Origin: JBBQAA01 sp038276395
GTDB lineage: Bacteria > Actinomycetota > Thermoleophilia > Solirubrobacterales > Solirubrobacteraceae
NCBI GenBank assembly: GCA_038276395.1
Contig: JBBQAA010000019.1
Location: 1 to 34,236 of the forward strand
DNA length: 34,236 nt
Direction: 5' to 3'
Part shown: one piece after another, positions 1 to 6,110 of the stretch
Position numbering within the stretch: the stretch's first letter is position 1
How the letters are laid out: every line of letters begins with the position of its first letter
Made by a program: the position numbers and the translations under genes
Notes under the pieces: generated by a model
What the model was told of the DNA's origin: nothing
Seen by the model: the letters and a program-made list of their open reading frames with translations, nothing else
Databases searched by the model: none

Positions 1-391
1 GATGCGCACGATCCCCCGTAGCCGCGGCCGTAGGTTGGAGCGCTCCCGATGGCCAGTCGGTCCGGGTTGCCCGCCGGGGGGAGGTGGGCGGTCGAGCCGC
101 AGATCATCCCGGGCGCGAAGTAGCCGACCTGGCGACGGGCAGGCGGTCCGGGTCGCGCGGAGACGAAGCCGCCGCGAGCCCGAGCCGTGGACGACGAGCG
201 TGCGGGTCACGCGCAGCTCGTCCCCGCGGACGCTCCAGCGATCCTCGAAGGCGACCCGGACCCCGAGGGCGACCGGCACGCTCGCTCGCGCCCTCACCTC
301 GCGGCCGGCACGGCGCACGGAGCCGTAGCCGCGGCTGATGACCGGGCGGCGAGGGCGGCGGCGGCGGGTCCGGCGCCTCGCCAGCGCTCAC
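1..391 (-). pseudogene. Frame-broken 5' part of an unidentified, possibly carbohydrate-active, protein; runs off the left edge
   Basis: The reading begins at GTG 391-389, which overlaps the stop of the upstream minus-strand gene (GTGA), so it looks translationally coupled. The first frame gives a Pro-rich start. Protein-like sequence then continues in a second frame (PVISRGYGSVRRAGREV, AFEDRWSVRGDELRVTRTLV) and, after about position 180, in a third frame (ARGGFVSA, GYFAPGMICGSTAHL). The second shift could be one extra G near 179-183; the first lies in the CCG-rich run near 345-375. The pieces read like a beta-rich secreted or glycoside-hydrolase-like protein, but I cannot name the family. It is either a decaying gene or one hit by two assembly indels in GC-rich sequence. 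The 3' end is outside the window. Confidence 0.4.
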
Positions 392-828
392 GCGAGCTCG
401 GCGAGCTGGCGGTCGATCTCCGCCTCGACGTCGAGCGGCTCCTGGCCGCGGCGCAGCCGCCGGGCGTTGCGGGCGAGGACGAGCTGGCGCACCTCGTCAC
501 GCAGCTCGGGGTCGGCGGAGGAATCGGGCCCCCGCCCACCCGCGGTCAGACGGCGGAGCTCCTCCTCGATGTCCAGCGGAGGCTGGCCGCGGCGCTCCCG
601 GCGCGCGTTCTGGGCCTCGAGCATCTGGCGGATCTCCTCGTCGCGGACGGCGACGGCGGCGGGGGAGGTGGGGGTGGGCGCGGGGCCGCGATCCTTGCCG
701 TCGTTCAGCGAGAGCCCGCCGGAGCCGATCTGGTCGTAGAGGTCGTTGCGGAAGAAGAGCGAGCCGACGGCGATGATGGCCGCGATGATGACCGTGGCGA
801 AGATGACGATGCCGAGCGCGTCCTGCAC
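388..828 (-). CDS. Small single-pass membrane protein with a duplicated C-terminal motif
   Basis: This 146-residue protein starts at GTG 828. One N-terminal helix (about residues 4-24, LGIVIFATVIIAAIIAVGSL) is followed by a Gly/Ser/Pro linker. Two copies of a charged motif of about 30 residues come next: the first has RDEEIRQMLEAQNARRERRG then PPLDIEEEL, the second RDEVRQLVLARNARRLRRG then EPLDVEAEI. This indicates an internal duplication forming two cytoplasmic helical hairpins. The family is not recognised. The first half resembles small hypothetical proteins with one membrane anchor that may bind other proteins or lipid. The gene is divergent from the small membrane protein at 847-984, with only 18 bp between starts, and the frame-broken gene follows it with a GTGA overlap. 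Confidence 0.75.
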   Translation of the reverse strand: MQDALGIVIFATVIIAAIIAVGSLFFRNDLYDQIGSGGLSLNDGKDRGPAPTPTSPAAVAVRDEEIRQMLEAQNARRERRGQPPLDIEEELRRLTAGGRGPDSSADPELRDEVRQLVLARNARRLRRGQEPLDVEAEIDRQLAELA

Positions 829-832
829 GCCC

Positions 833-838
833 TACAGT
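833..838 (+). promoter_or_regulatory. Predicted -10 element (TACAGT), leaderless
   Basis: TACAGT lies 8 nt before ATG 847 in the 18-bp divergent gap. No Shine-Dalgarno precedes the ATG. The spacing is that of leaderless actinobacterial promoters; the same hexamer sits 9 nt before ATG 3518. Confidence 0.5.
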
Positions 839-846
839 CTGCCCGC

Positions 847-984
847 ATGTGGCGGCGCCTGCGCCGGAGGACCTTCGCGCCGCGCCGGCCGGCGGTCTTC
901 CCCGAGCAGTACGGGCTCGTGATGGTCACGAGCCTCGTGCTCGTCGCCGGCATCGTGATCCTCGTGCTCGCGCTGCGCGCGTAG
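847..984 (+). CDS. 45-residue single-pass membrane protein
   Basis: A short ORF from ATG 847 encodes a basic N-terminus (MWRRLRRRTFAPRRPAVFPE) followed by one strong hydrophobic helix (about residues 24-43). The positive-inside rule predicts a cytoplasmic N-terminus. A leaderless TACAGT box 8 nt upstream and the divergent arrangement with another small membrane protein support it being expressed. No family or function is recognised. It could also be a spurious ORF, but the clean hydrophobic segment, stop right after the helix and promoter favour a real gene. Confidence 0.55.
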   Translation: MWRRLRRRTFAPRRPAVFPEQYGLVMVTSLVLVAGIVILVLALRA

Positions 985-1031
985 AGGCGGCGGATCGCCC
1001 GCGACGCGCCAGTACCCTTCCTTCCCTCAAG

Positions 1032-1047
1032 TTGACTGACCAGTCAA
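1032..1047 (+). promoter_or_regulatory. 16-bp palindromic operator (TetR type) and possible -35 upstream of the acyl-CoA dehydrogenase gene
   Basis: TTGACTGACCAGTCAA has perfect 7-bp arms (TTGACTG/CAGTCAA) around two central bases. Its left arm doubles as a good -35 (TTGACT). Palindromes of this length and shape are typical TetR-family sites, and TetR repressors such as FadR, PsrA and KstR control lipid catabolism genes. The regulator itself is not in the window. No clear -10 was found. Confidence 0.65.
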
Positions 1048-1069
1048 TCTGTTCCTGCCAAGACTTGCC

Positions 1070-1075
1070 AAGGAG
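1070..1075 (+). promoter_or_regulatory. Ribosome binding site of the acyl-CoA dehydrogenase gene
   Basis: AAGGAG is 6 nt before GTG 1082 and fixes that start. It contrasts with the leaderless genes nearby. Confidence 0.75.
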
Positions 1076-1081
1076 CTTTAC

Positions 1082-2254
1082 GTGGTCGATTTCACGCTCA
1101 CCGACGAGCAGAAGGCCCTGCGCGAGATGGCGCACGACTTCGCCGAGAAGGAGATACGCCCGGTCGCCTGGGAGTACGACAAGGAGGGCACGTGGCCCGA
1201 GCCCGTCCTGCGCAAGGCGTGGGAGCTCGGGATCATGAACAACCACATCCCCGAGGAGTACGGCGGCCCCGGCCTGAACTACCTCGACGGGTGCCTGATC
1301 GAGGAGGAGGTGTCCTGGGGCTGCTCGGGCATCGGCACCTCGATCGGCTGCAACGGGCTCGCCACCGCGCCGATCATGCTCGGCGCCTCGGAGGAGCTGA
1401 AGAGGAAGTACCTCGGGATGCTGACCGAGGACCTCGTCTTCGCCTCCTTCTGCCTGACCGAGCCGGACGCGGGCTCGGACGTCTCCGGCATGCGCACGAG
1501 CGCCAAGCGCGTCGGCGACAAGTGGGTCATCAACGGCTCGAAGTGCTTCATCACCAACGGCCAGTACGCGTCCTACTACACGGTCTACGCCAAGACCGAC
1601 AAGGACGCCGGTCACCGCGGCATCTCCGCCTTCATCGTCCCACGCGACGACACCGTCACGGTGGACAAGAAGGAGGACAAGATGGGCCAGCGGGCGTCGA
1701 ACACCGCGACCATCACGTTCAACGAGACGGAGATTCCCGCCGACCACCTGATCGGCGAGGAGAACAAGGGCTTCAAGCTCGCGATGATGACCCTCGACCG
1801 CACGCGCCCCGGCGTGGCGGCGATGGCCACGGGCATCGCGCGCGCGGCGTTCGAGTTCGCCACCGAGTACTCCAAGCAGCGCGTGCAGTTCGGCGTGCCG
1901 ATCGCCATGCATCAGGCGATCCAGTTCCTCATCGCCGACATGGCCACGGACGTCGAGGCCTCGCGCCTGCTCACGTGGCAGAGCGCGTCGCTGCTCGACC
2001 AGGGCCGCCGCAACACGCTCGAGTCCTCCCACGCCAAGCGCTTCGCCGGCGACGCCGCGATGAAGGTCGCCACCGACGCCGTGCAGGTCTACGGGGGCTA
2101 CGGCTTCATCAAGGAGTACCCCGTCGAGAAGCTCATGCGCGACGCCAAGATCATGCAGCTCTACGAGGGCACGGCGCAGATCCAGCGCCTCGTGATCGCC
2201 CGCGAGACGCTGCTCCCGCGCCGCGTCGAGGCGCCCGCTCCGGCCGCGGCGTAG
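1082..2254 (+). CDS. Acyl-CoA dehydrogenase
   Basis: This 390-residue flavoprotein performs the first step of beta-oxidation, oxidising acyl-CoA to trans-2-enoyl-CoA and passing electrons to ETF. The N-terminal helical domain begins MVDFTLTDEQKALREMAHDF. The flavin signature FCLTEPDAGSDVSG is near residues 122-135. The C-terminal domain holds RVQFGVPIAMHQAIQFLIAD, QVYGGYGFIKEYPVEKLMRD and LYEGTAQIQRLVIAR, where Glu362 sits at the catalytic base position of medium/short-chain enzymes. Length is normal for the family. A strong AAGGAG supports the GTG start, and the palindrome at 1032-1047 suggests substrate-responsive repression. The gene stands alone; a hydroxyacyl-CoA dehydrogenase/hydratase fusion lies 4.4 kb downstream. 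Exact chain-length preference cannot be read from sequence. Confidence 0.95.
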   Translation: MVDFTLTDEQKALREMAHDFAEKEIRPVAWEYDKEGTWPEPVLRKAWELGIMNNHIPEEYGGPGLNYLDGCLIEEEVSWGCSGIGTSIGCNGLATAPIMLGASEELKRKYLGMLTEDLVFASFCLTEPDAGSDVSGMRTSAKRVGDKWVINGSKCFITNGQYASYYTVYAKTDKDAGHRGISAFIVPRDDTVTVDKKEDKMGQRASNTATITFNETEIPADHLIGEENKGFKLAMMTLDRTRPGVAAMATGIARAAFEFATEYSKQRVQFGVPIAMHQAIQFLIADMATDVEASRLLTWQSASLLDQGRRNTLESSHAKRFAGDAAMKVATDAVQVYGGYGFIKEYPVEKLMRDAKIMQLYEGTAQIQRLVIARETLLPRRVEAPAPAAA

Positions 2255-2268
2255 AACGCCCTACCCTG

Positions 2269-2307
2269 CTCGCCCGCCCGGCGTCTCGTCACCGGGTCGG
2301 GCGGGGA
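2269..2307 (+). terminator. Possible terminator hairpin after the acyl-CoA dehydrogenase gene
   Basis: The arms CTCGCCCGCCCGG and CCGGGTCGGGCGGGGAG can pair with a bulge around a 10-nt loop, starting 14 nt after the stop. There is no U tract. Confidence 0.35.
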
Positions 2308-2336
2308 GGGAGGAGGGTCGTGCGTGAGCGCCGCGT

Positions 2337-2382
2337 GACCGATCCGCGCCGCGGACCGATCAGCGCTTCGGACCGATCAGCG
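2337..2382. repeat. 17-bp tandem direct repeat, about 2.7 copies
   Basis: GACCGATC recurs at 2337, 2354 and 2371, exactly 17 bp apart. The last two copies extend to the 14-bp CGGACCGATCAGCG (2352-2365 and 2369-2382). The block touches the left repeat element next to the DUF559 gene. Confidence 0.8.
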
Positions 2383-2422
2383 TGGACACTTCTGTCGCGC
2401 CTGGCGCGCATTCCTGTCCACG
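2381..2422. repeat. Left copy of a 41-42 bp imperfect-dyad repeat
   Basis: It starts CGTGGACACTTCTGTC and ends CCTGGCGCGCATTCC then TGTCCACG, so the ends GTGGACA and TGTCCAC are inverted. A second copy is at 3325-3365 and a half copy at 3291-3305. The right end also pairs with TGGACAGGAA at 2444-2453. Confidence 0.75.
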
Positions 2423-2462
2423 CACCCGCCGGGGGGAGTTCGCTGGACAGGAAGCCGCCCGC

Positions 2463-3203
2463 TCATCCCAGGATGCGGACGAGCTGCGCGACGAGGGACT
2501 CCGGACGCTCGACGATCTGCCTCCACGTCACGCGTATGACCCGGTAGCCGGCCGCGGTCAGCTCGAGGTCCTTGCGGCGGTCCCGTTCGAAGGCGACGCG
2601 CGTGCCGTGGCATGAGAAGGAGTCGACCTCGACGATGACGCGCTGCTCCGTAAAGAGGGCGTCGACGTTCCAGTTGCCGATCTGCTCGTTCCAGCCTGTC
2701 GGCCGCAGGCCGGCCCGCCGGATCAGATCTCGCAGCAGCGCCTCGGCGCGGGAGCGCACGAAGCCGCGCACGAGACCGAGCTCGCGCAGCCGGGGAGAGG
2801 AGCTCGCGCGCAGCTCGCGCGCGAAGACGAGGCGCCGGGCTCGGGCCTCGTTCACTAGCGGCTCGAGCCGTTCGAGCTGGGTCCGTACCGAGACGTCGAG
2901 CAGGGTGCGCAACGGGGCGGTCACGCGCAGCCCCCGGAGGCGGCGGACCTCCCCGGCCGCGAGGCCGCCGGAGTGGGGCTCGAGGCCGTGTTGGGCCCGG
3001 CACCGGCGCCCGGGGACGATGAGCTGGACGTTGCGGGGCGCCTGGGGGAGAAGGCCCCAGAGGAAGAGCGCGCTGTCGAGCGCGAGGGTCGCGGTCGGCC
3101 CGCAGGCGAGGAGGGCGGCACGCTCCCACGCGAGCTCGGTCTCGGCCCGGTGGCCGACGGAGTAGACACCGCGAAACCAGCGGTGCAGACGCCCGGTATC
3201 CAC
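2463..3203 (-). CDS. AbiEi-like / DUF559 (Vsr-like nuclease fold) protein with a disturbed 5' end
   Basis: The C-terminal part (about residues 185-246) carries RVIVEVDSFSCHGTRVAFER and DRRKDLELTAAGYRVIRVTW, the hallmark of DUF559, a PD-(D/E)XK/Vsr-like nuclease domain. The N-terminal part (HRWFRGVYSVGH, LDSALFLWGL, RTLLD) matches the AbiEi antitoxin-like proteins common as solitary genes in actinobacteria. The first usable start is GTG 3203, giving 246 residues. Family-like sequence continues in frame upstream (GGFVTRAELSAAGLSPTAIA), back to about 3265, with no start codon. The only nearby ATG (3283) is in another frame, 80 nt away, so one base appears to be missing near 3262-3283. Repeats flank the gene on both sides. 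No partner toxin is present; the function is unknown. Confidence 0.75.
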   Translation of the reverse strand: MDTGRLHRWFRGVYSVGHRAETELAWERAALLACGPTATLALDSALFLWGLLPQAPRNVQLIVPGRRCRAQHGLEPHSGGLAAGEVRRLRGLRVTAPLRTLLDVSVRTQLERLEPLVNEARARRLVFARELRASSSPRLRELGLVRGFVRSRAEALLRDLIRRAGLRPTGWNEQIGNWNVDALFTEQRVIVEVDSFSCHGTRVAFERDRRKDLELTAAGYRVIRVTWRQIVERPESLVAQLVRILG

Positions 3204-3290
3204 CCGGTGGGCGATCGCAGTCGGGGAGAGGCCTGCCGCCGAGAGTTCGGCGCGGGTGACGAATCCTCCGCGGCGCGAGCCATGGAGGCG

Positions 3291-3365
3291 ACATTCCTGT
3301 CCACGGATCGTCGCGTCGTGGTGGCGTGGACAGAAGTGTCCGCCTGGCGCGCATTCCGGTCCACG
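3291..3365. repeat. Half copy and right copy of the dyad repeat, upstream of the DUF559 gene
   Basis: A half element (CATTCCTGTCCACG, 3292-3305) is followed by a full copy (3325-3365: CGTGGACAGAAGTGTC, then CGCCTGGCGCGCATTCC, then GGTCCACG). Compared with 2381-2422, the block CCTGGCGCGCATTCC is identical while the neighbouring CACTTCTG is replaced by its reverse complement CAGAAGTG. Confidence 0.75.
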
Positions 3366-3442
3366 GGGAGCGAGGGACGAGGGCGGGGCGCCCGTGGGTC
3401 TGCGGTACGTGGGCGGCTCACGTCGTTGAAGCGTCCCGCGCT

Positions 3443-3469
3443 CGCGGCCGGCGGCGCCCGCCGGCCGCG
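3443..3469 (+). terminator. Strong GC hairpin followed by a short pyrimidine tract
   Basis: Twelve-bp perfect arms (CGCGGCCGGCGG at 3443-3454 and its complement at 3458-3469) enclose a 3-nt loop and are followed by CTTCTTCAC. It insulates the downstream gene. No plus-strand gene ends just before it, so it may also belong to the repeat region. Confidence 0.5.
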
Positions 3470-3502
3470 CTTCTTCACAGATCCTGGGGGCTCTGGGCGC
3501 AA

Positions 3503-3508
3503 TACAGT
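3503..3508 (+). promoter_or_regulatory. Predicted -10 element (TACAGT), leaderless
   Basis: TACAGT is 9 nt before ATG 3518, with no Shine-Dalgarno in between. It supports choosing this ATG although the frame is open further upstream. Confidence 0.5.
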
Positions 3509-3517
3509 CGGAGCCGT

Positions 3518-4663
3518 ATGGCCGAGCTCGGACACGTCGCCCTCGGGACCTGGAGCGGCGGGCGCTTCATGCGCTTCGGGGAGGCGGTCGAGGACGAGCG
3601 TCTGACCGCGCTCCTCACGCCGAGCGAGGGCATCCACACGCTCCTCACCGCAGACACCTACGGCCAGGGGGAGGCCGACGCGCTCGTCGGCCGCGCGACG
3701 GAGGGCGTCCCCCGCGAGGACTACGCCCTCGTCGGCGCCGTCGGCCACGACTTCTACGAAGGGGAGCGCGAGGGCGCCAAGGGCTTTCCCCGCTTCACCG
3801 ACCCCCGGCTCCGGGAGCCGAAGTACTACGCCGCCTACCTCGAGCGGGCCGCGCGCGCGAGCCTCGAGCGCTGCCGCACCGACCACTTCGACCTCCTGCT
3901 CCTCCACAACCCCGACCGCGCGGGCTACACACACCCCTTGGTGTGGGAGGGGCTGGCGCGCCTCAAGGAGCTCGGCCTGACGAAGCGGCTCGGCGTCGCG
4001 CCCGGCCCGGCCAACGGCTTCACCCTCGACCTGCTCGCCTGCTTCGAGGACTACGGCGCGCTCATCGACTGGGCGATGGTCATCCTGAACCCGCTCGAGC
4101 CCTGGCCGGGGGAGTACGTCCTGCCGGTCGCCGAGGCGCAGGGGATCAGGGTCATCACGCGTGTGGCCGACTACGGCGGCCTCTTCCACGACGACGTCCT
4201 GCCGGGCCACCCCTTCCCCGTGCACGACCACCGCACCTTCCGGCCCGAGGGCTGGGTCGAGCGCGGCCGCGCGCGGATGGAGGAGCTGCGCCCGCTCGCC
4301 GACGCCCACGGCCTGACGATGCTCCAGCTCGCCGCCGTGTGGAACCTCGCGCACCCCGCGGTCGCCTGCGTCGCGCCGACGCTCATCCAGGAGCCCGCGG
4401 GCCCGGGCACGAAGACGATCGAGGAGAAGCGCTCAGAGCTCGCCGCCACGCCCGCGGGGCGGGTCCTCTCCCGCGCGGAGGTCGAGCAGATCCGCCGCGC
4501 CGGGGACAACACCGGCTCGATGCGGCTGAAGGGCGCCGCGCCCGACCACGAGGGGGAGGAGCGGCCGGACCGCTGGGCGATCACGCCCGCGCTGGCCGAG
4601 CTCGGCGCCCGCCACGGGATCGACGCGGCCCGCGATCTCGCGCCCGTCGCCCTCCCCGCCTGA
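3518..4663 (+). CDS. Aldo/keto reductase-like protein with altered catalytic tetrad
   Basis: The 381-residue protein has the aldo/keto reductase barrel pattern: LLTADTYGQGEADALVGRA (43-60), FDLLLLHNPD (124-133), LTKRLGVAPGPANGF and a C-terminal LTMLQLAAVWNL with a long tail. Family members normally use Asp-Tyr-Lys-His. Here Tyr48 and His130 remain, but the Asp of the usual DTA is Leu43, and the Lys of the usual TKVG strand aligns with Ala74 (YALVGAVG). Two of four catalytic residues therefore look lost, making ordinary NADPH-dependent carbonyl reduction doubtful. It may have another chemistry or a binding role. A leaderless -10 at 3503-3508 supports the start. It converges on the M48 protease gene, with 30 bp between the stops. 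Confidence 0.8.
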   Translation: MAELGHVALGTWSGGRFMRFGEAVEDERLTALLTPSEGIHTLLTADTYGQGEADALVGRATEGVPREDYALVGAVGHDFYEGEREGAKGFPRFTDPRLREPKYYAAYLERAARASLERCRTDHFDLLLLHNPDRAGYTHPLVWEGLARLKELGLTKRLGVAPGPANGFTLDLLACFEDYGALIDWAMVILNPLEPWPGEYVLPVAEAQGIRVITRVADYGGLFHDDVLPGHPFPVHDHRTFRPEGWVERGRARMEELRPLADAHGLTMLQLAAVWNLAHPAVACVAPTLIQEPAGPGTKTIEEKRSELAATPAGRVLSRAEVEQIRRAGDNTGSMRLKGAAPDHEGEERPDRWAITPALAELGARHGIDAARDLAPVALPA

Positions 4664-4693
4664 ACGCTGAACCCGGAACGCCGAGGGCCGCGC

Positions 4694-5689
4694 CTATCGG
4701 CGCAGCCACTCCGCGACCTGCTGGCCGAGCTTCTCGGCCTGCTCGCCGAGCTTCTCCACCTGCTCGCCCGCTTCGGCGAACATCGCCTTGAAGCGCTCGG
4801 CGTAGAAGTCGGCGGCGTCGCCCGCCTCGGCCCGCGCGTCGGTCTCGGCGTTGCGGCGGATGTAGTCCCCGCCGACGATCCGGTCGTACTCCCGGCTCTG
4901 AACCCAGCGCATGATCTCGCTGGCCCGGCGCACAGCATTGCCGTGGTCGGCGCCGGCCTCGAAGAAGAAGCGCCGGAGCCGGTCGCGCGGATCGTCCCAC
5001 TGCTCGTACTCGAGCGCCTGGGCCATGAAGGCGTCGAGCGAAAGCTCGCGCGAGGGCGTTCCGCTCGCGGTGACCATGAGCAGCCGGCAGACGATCTCCG
5101 GGTCGCGCACGGCGAGCACGGCGGCGCGGTCGCAGGAGAGCTCGGCGGCGCGGTACCACTCGAGCAGCACCGAGCGCACGGCGCGCAGGGGCAGGCTGAA
5201 GGGGAACGGCACCGCGCGGCCGGCGGCGAGCACGAGGATCTGCAGTGCGGTGCGGTAGAGGACGTGGTCGGAGAGGATGTGCCCGAGCTCGTGGGCGATG
5301 ACCGCGCGCAGCTCGTCGGCCTCGAGCTTCTCGTGCAGCGCGGAGAAGAGCACGATCATCGGGTCGGTGGCGCCGATCGTCAGCGCGTTGGCCTCCGCCC
5401 ACTGGGCCACGTAGACGTGGTGGCCGGCGTCGATGTCGAGCGCGTGCACGGCGCGCTTGTAGGCGGCGTGGGTGTCGGGGAGCTGGTCGGGCCCCACCTT
5501 GACGGCGTTGCCGAGCAGCACCTGGCGCAGCGCCCGCTCGTAGCCGAACTCGATCAGCCTGCGCACGACGGTGTCGAGCATCGGCACCTGGGCGAGCGCC
5601 GCGGTCGCCGCCCGGTCGGCCGGATGCTCGTAGGCCTTGGCGGAGATCCCCGTAAGCTGCGGATCGGCGGGTACCACGTCCTCGGCCAC
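4694..5689 (-). CDS. M48-family zinc metalloprotease
   Basis: This 331-residue protein contains AVIAHELGHILSDH, with the HExxH zinc site at residues 133-137, and a third ligand in RAAELSCDRAA (Glu183, Asp187), the pattern of M48 (HtpX/Ste24-type) peptidases. Preceding sequence (ANALTIGATDPMIVLFSALH) is typical of the family. A weak hydrophobic stretch after the active site (about 147-175) may associate with the membrane, but there are no clear N-terminal helices as in HtpX. The last 25 residues form an amphipathic Gln/Glu/Lys helix (EQVEKLGEQAEKLGQQVAEW). The GTG start at 5689 is 7 nt after a TAGTGT -10 box, so the mRNA is probably leaderless. The gene is divergent from the PadR regulator and the two -10 boxes overlap. 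Role: likely membrane-protein quality control. Confidence 0.85.
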   Translation of the reverse strand: MAEDVVPADPQLTGISAKAYEHPADRAATAALAQVPMLDTVVRRLIEFGYERALRQVLLGNAVKVGPDQLPDTHAAYKRAVHALDIDAGHHVYVAQWAEANALTIGATDPMIVLFSALHEKLEADELRAVIAHELGHILSDHVLYRTALQILVLAAGRAVPFPFSLPLRAVRSVLLEWYRAAELSCDRAAVLAVRDPEIVCRLLMVTASGTPSRELSLDAFMAQALEYEQWDDPRDRLRRFFFEAGADHGNAVRRASEIMRWVQSREYDRIVGGDYIRRNAETDARAEAGDAADFYAERFKAMFAEAGEQVEKLGEQAEKLGQQVAEWLRR

Positions 5690-5696
5690 GGCGCGG

Positions 5697-5706
5697 ACAC
5701 TACCCT
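5697..5706. promoter_or_regulatory. Overlapping divergent -10 elements
   Basis: Minus strand: TAGTGT (5702-5697), 7 nt before GTG 5689. Plus strand: TACCCT (5701-5706), 11 nt before ATG 5718. The boxes share two base pairs, so the two promoters cannot be occupied together. Confidence 0.5.
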
Positions 5707-5717
5707 TCCTCCTCAGG

Positions 5718-6110
5718 ATGGGGGTGACCCACGAAGCGCCCGCGGCGGGCCCCGGCTCGCAGGATCCGCTTGTCGGCGACCTGCGCCGCGCCGGGCTTCT
5801 CCCCCTCCTCGTGCTGCACTTCGCCGGGCGCGGGCGCTGCTACGGCTCGATGCTGATGGAGCGGATCGGCGCGCTCACGCAGGGCGCCCTGTCGGTCAAC
5901 CCGAACACGATGTATCCCCTGCTCAAGGGGATGGAGAAGAAGGGTCTGCTCGCCGGGGAATGGGAGCACCCGCGGCGGAAGTCCCGCCGCTTCTACGTCA
6001 TCACCGAGGCGGGCGAGGCCGAGCGCCGCCGGCTCGCCGGCGAGCTCGCGCCCCGGCTCGAGCGGATCCAGGGATCGATCGAGCGGATCCGTTCAGAGCT
6101 CGGCCCGTGA
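5718..6110 (+). CDS. PadR-family transcriptional regulator
   Basis: The 130-residue protein has a PadR winged helix: LRRAGLLPLLVLHFAGRGRC then YGSMLMERI (helix 1-2), LSVNPNTMYPLLKGMEKKGL (recognition helix) and WEHPRRKSRRFYVITEAGEA (the wing, with the family's RxRKxYxIT pattern). The C-terminal helix (LERIQGSIERIRSEL) is the dimerisation helix. It starts at ATG 5718 or, in frame, GTG 5724. PadR proteins usually repress neighbouring genes. Targets could be its own operon with the SRPBCC gene (GTGA overlap) and, because of the shared promoter region, the M48 protease gene. No ligand can be inferred. Confidence 0.85.
   Translation: MGVTHEAPAAGPGSQDPLVGDLRRAGLLPLLVLHFAGRGRCYGSMLMERIGALTQGALSVNPNTMYPLLKGMEKKGLLAGEWEHPRRKSRRFYVITEAGEAERRRLAGELAPRLERIQGSIERIRSELGP

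Noticed and set aside
926..2032. Long minus-strand frame across the acyl-CoA dehydrogenase gene
   Set aside because: It is the antisense shadow of a clear gene, with no start signal or conserved motif.
2337..2382. CRISPR-like array
   Set aside because: Repeats of 8-14 bp at 17-bp steps leave no room for spacers and no cas genes are present.
2463..3203. Complete type IV toxin-antitoxin module
   Set aside because: Only the AbiEi-like part fused to DUF559 is present, with no AbiEii-type toxin beside it.
3326..3517. N-terminal extension of the aldo/keto reductase frame
   Set aside because: It runs through the repeat and the terminator-like hairpin, is Arg-rich and lies upstream of the leaderless promoter.
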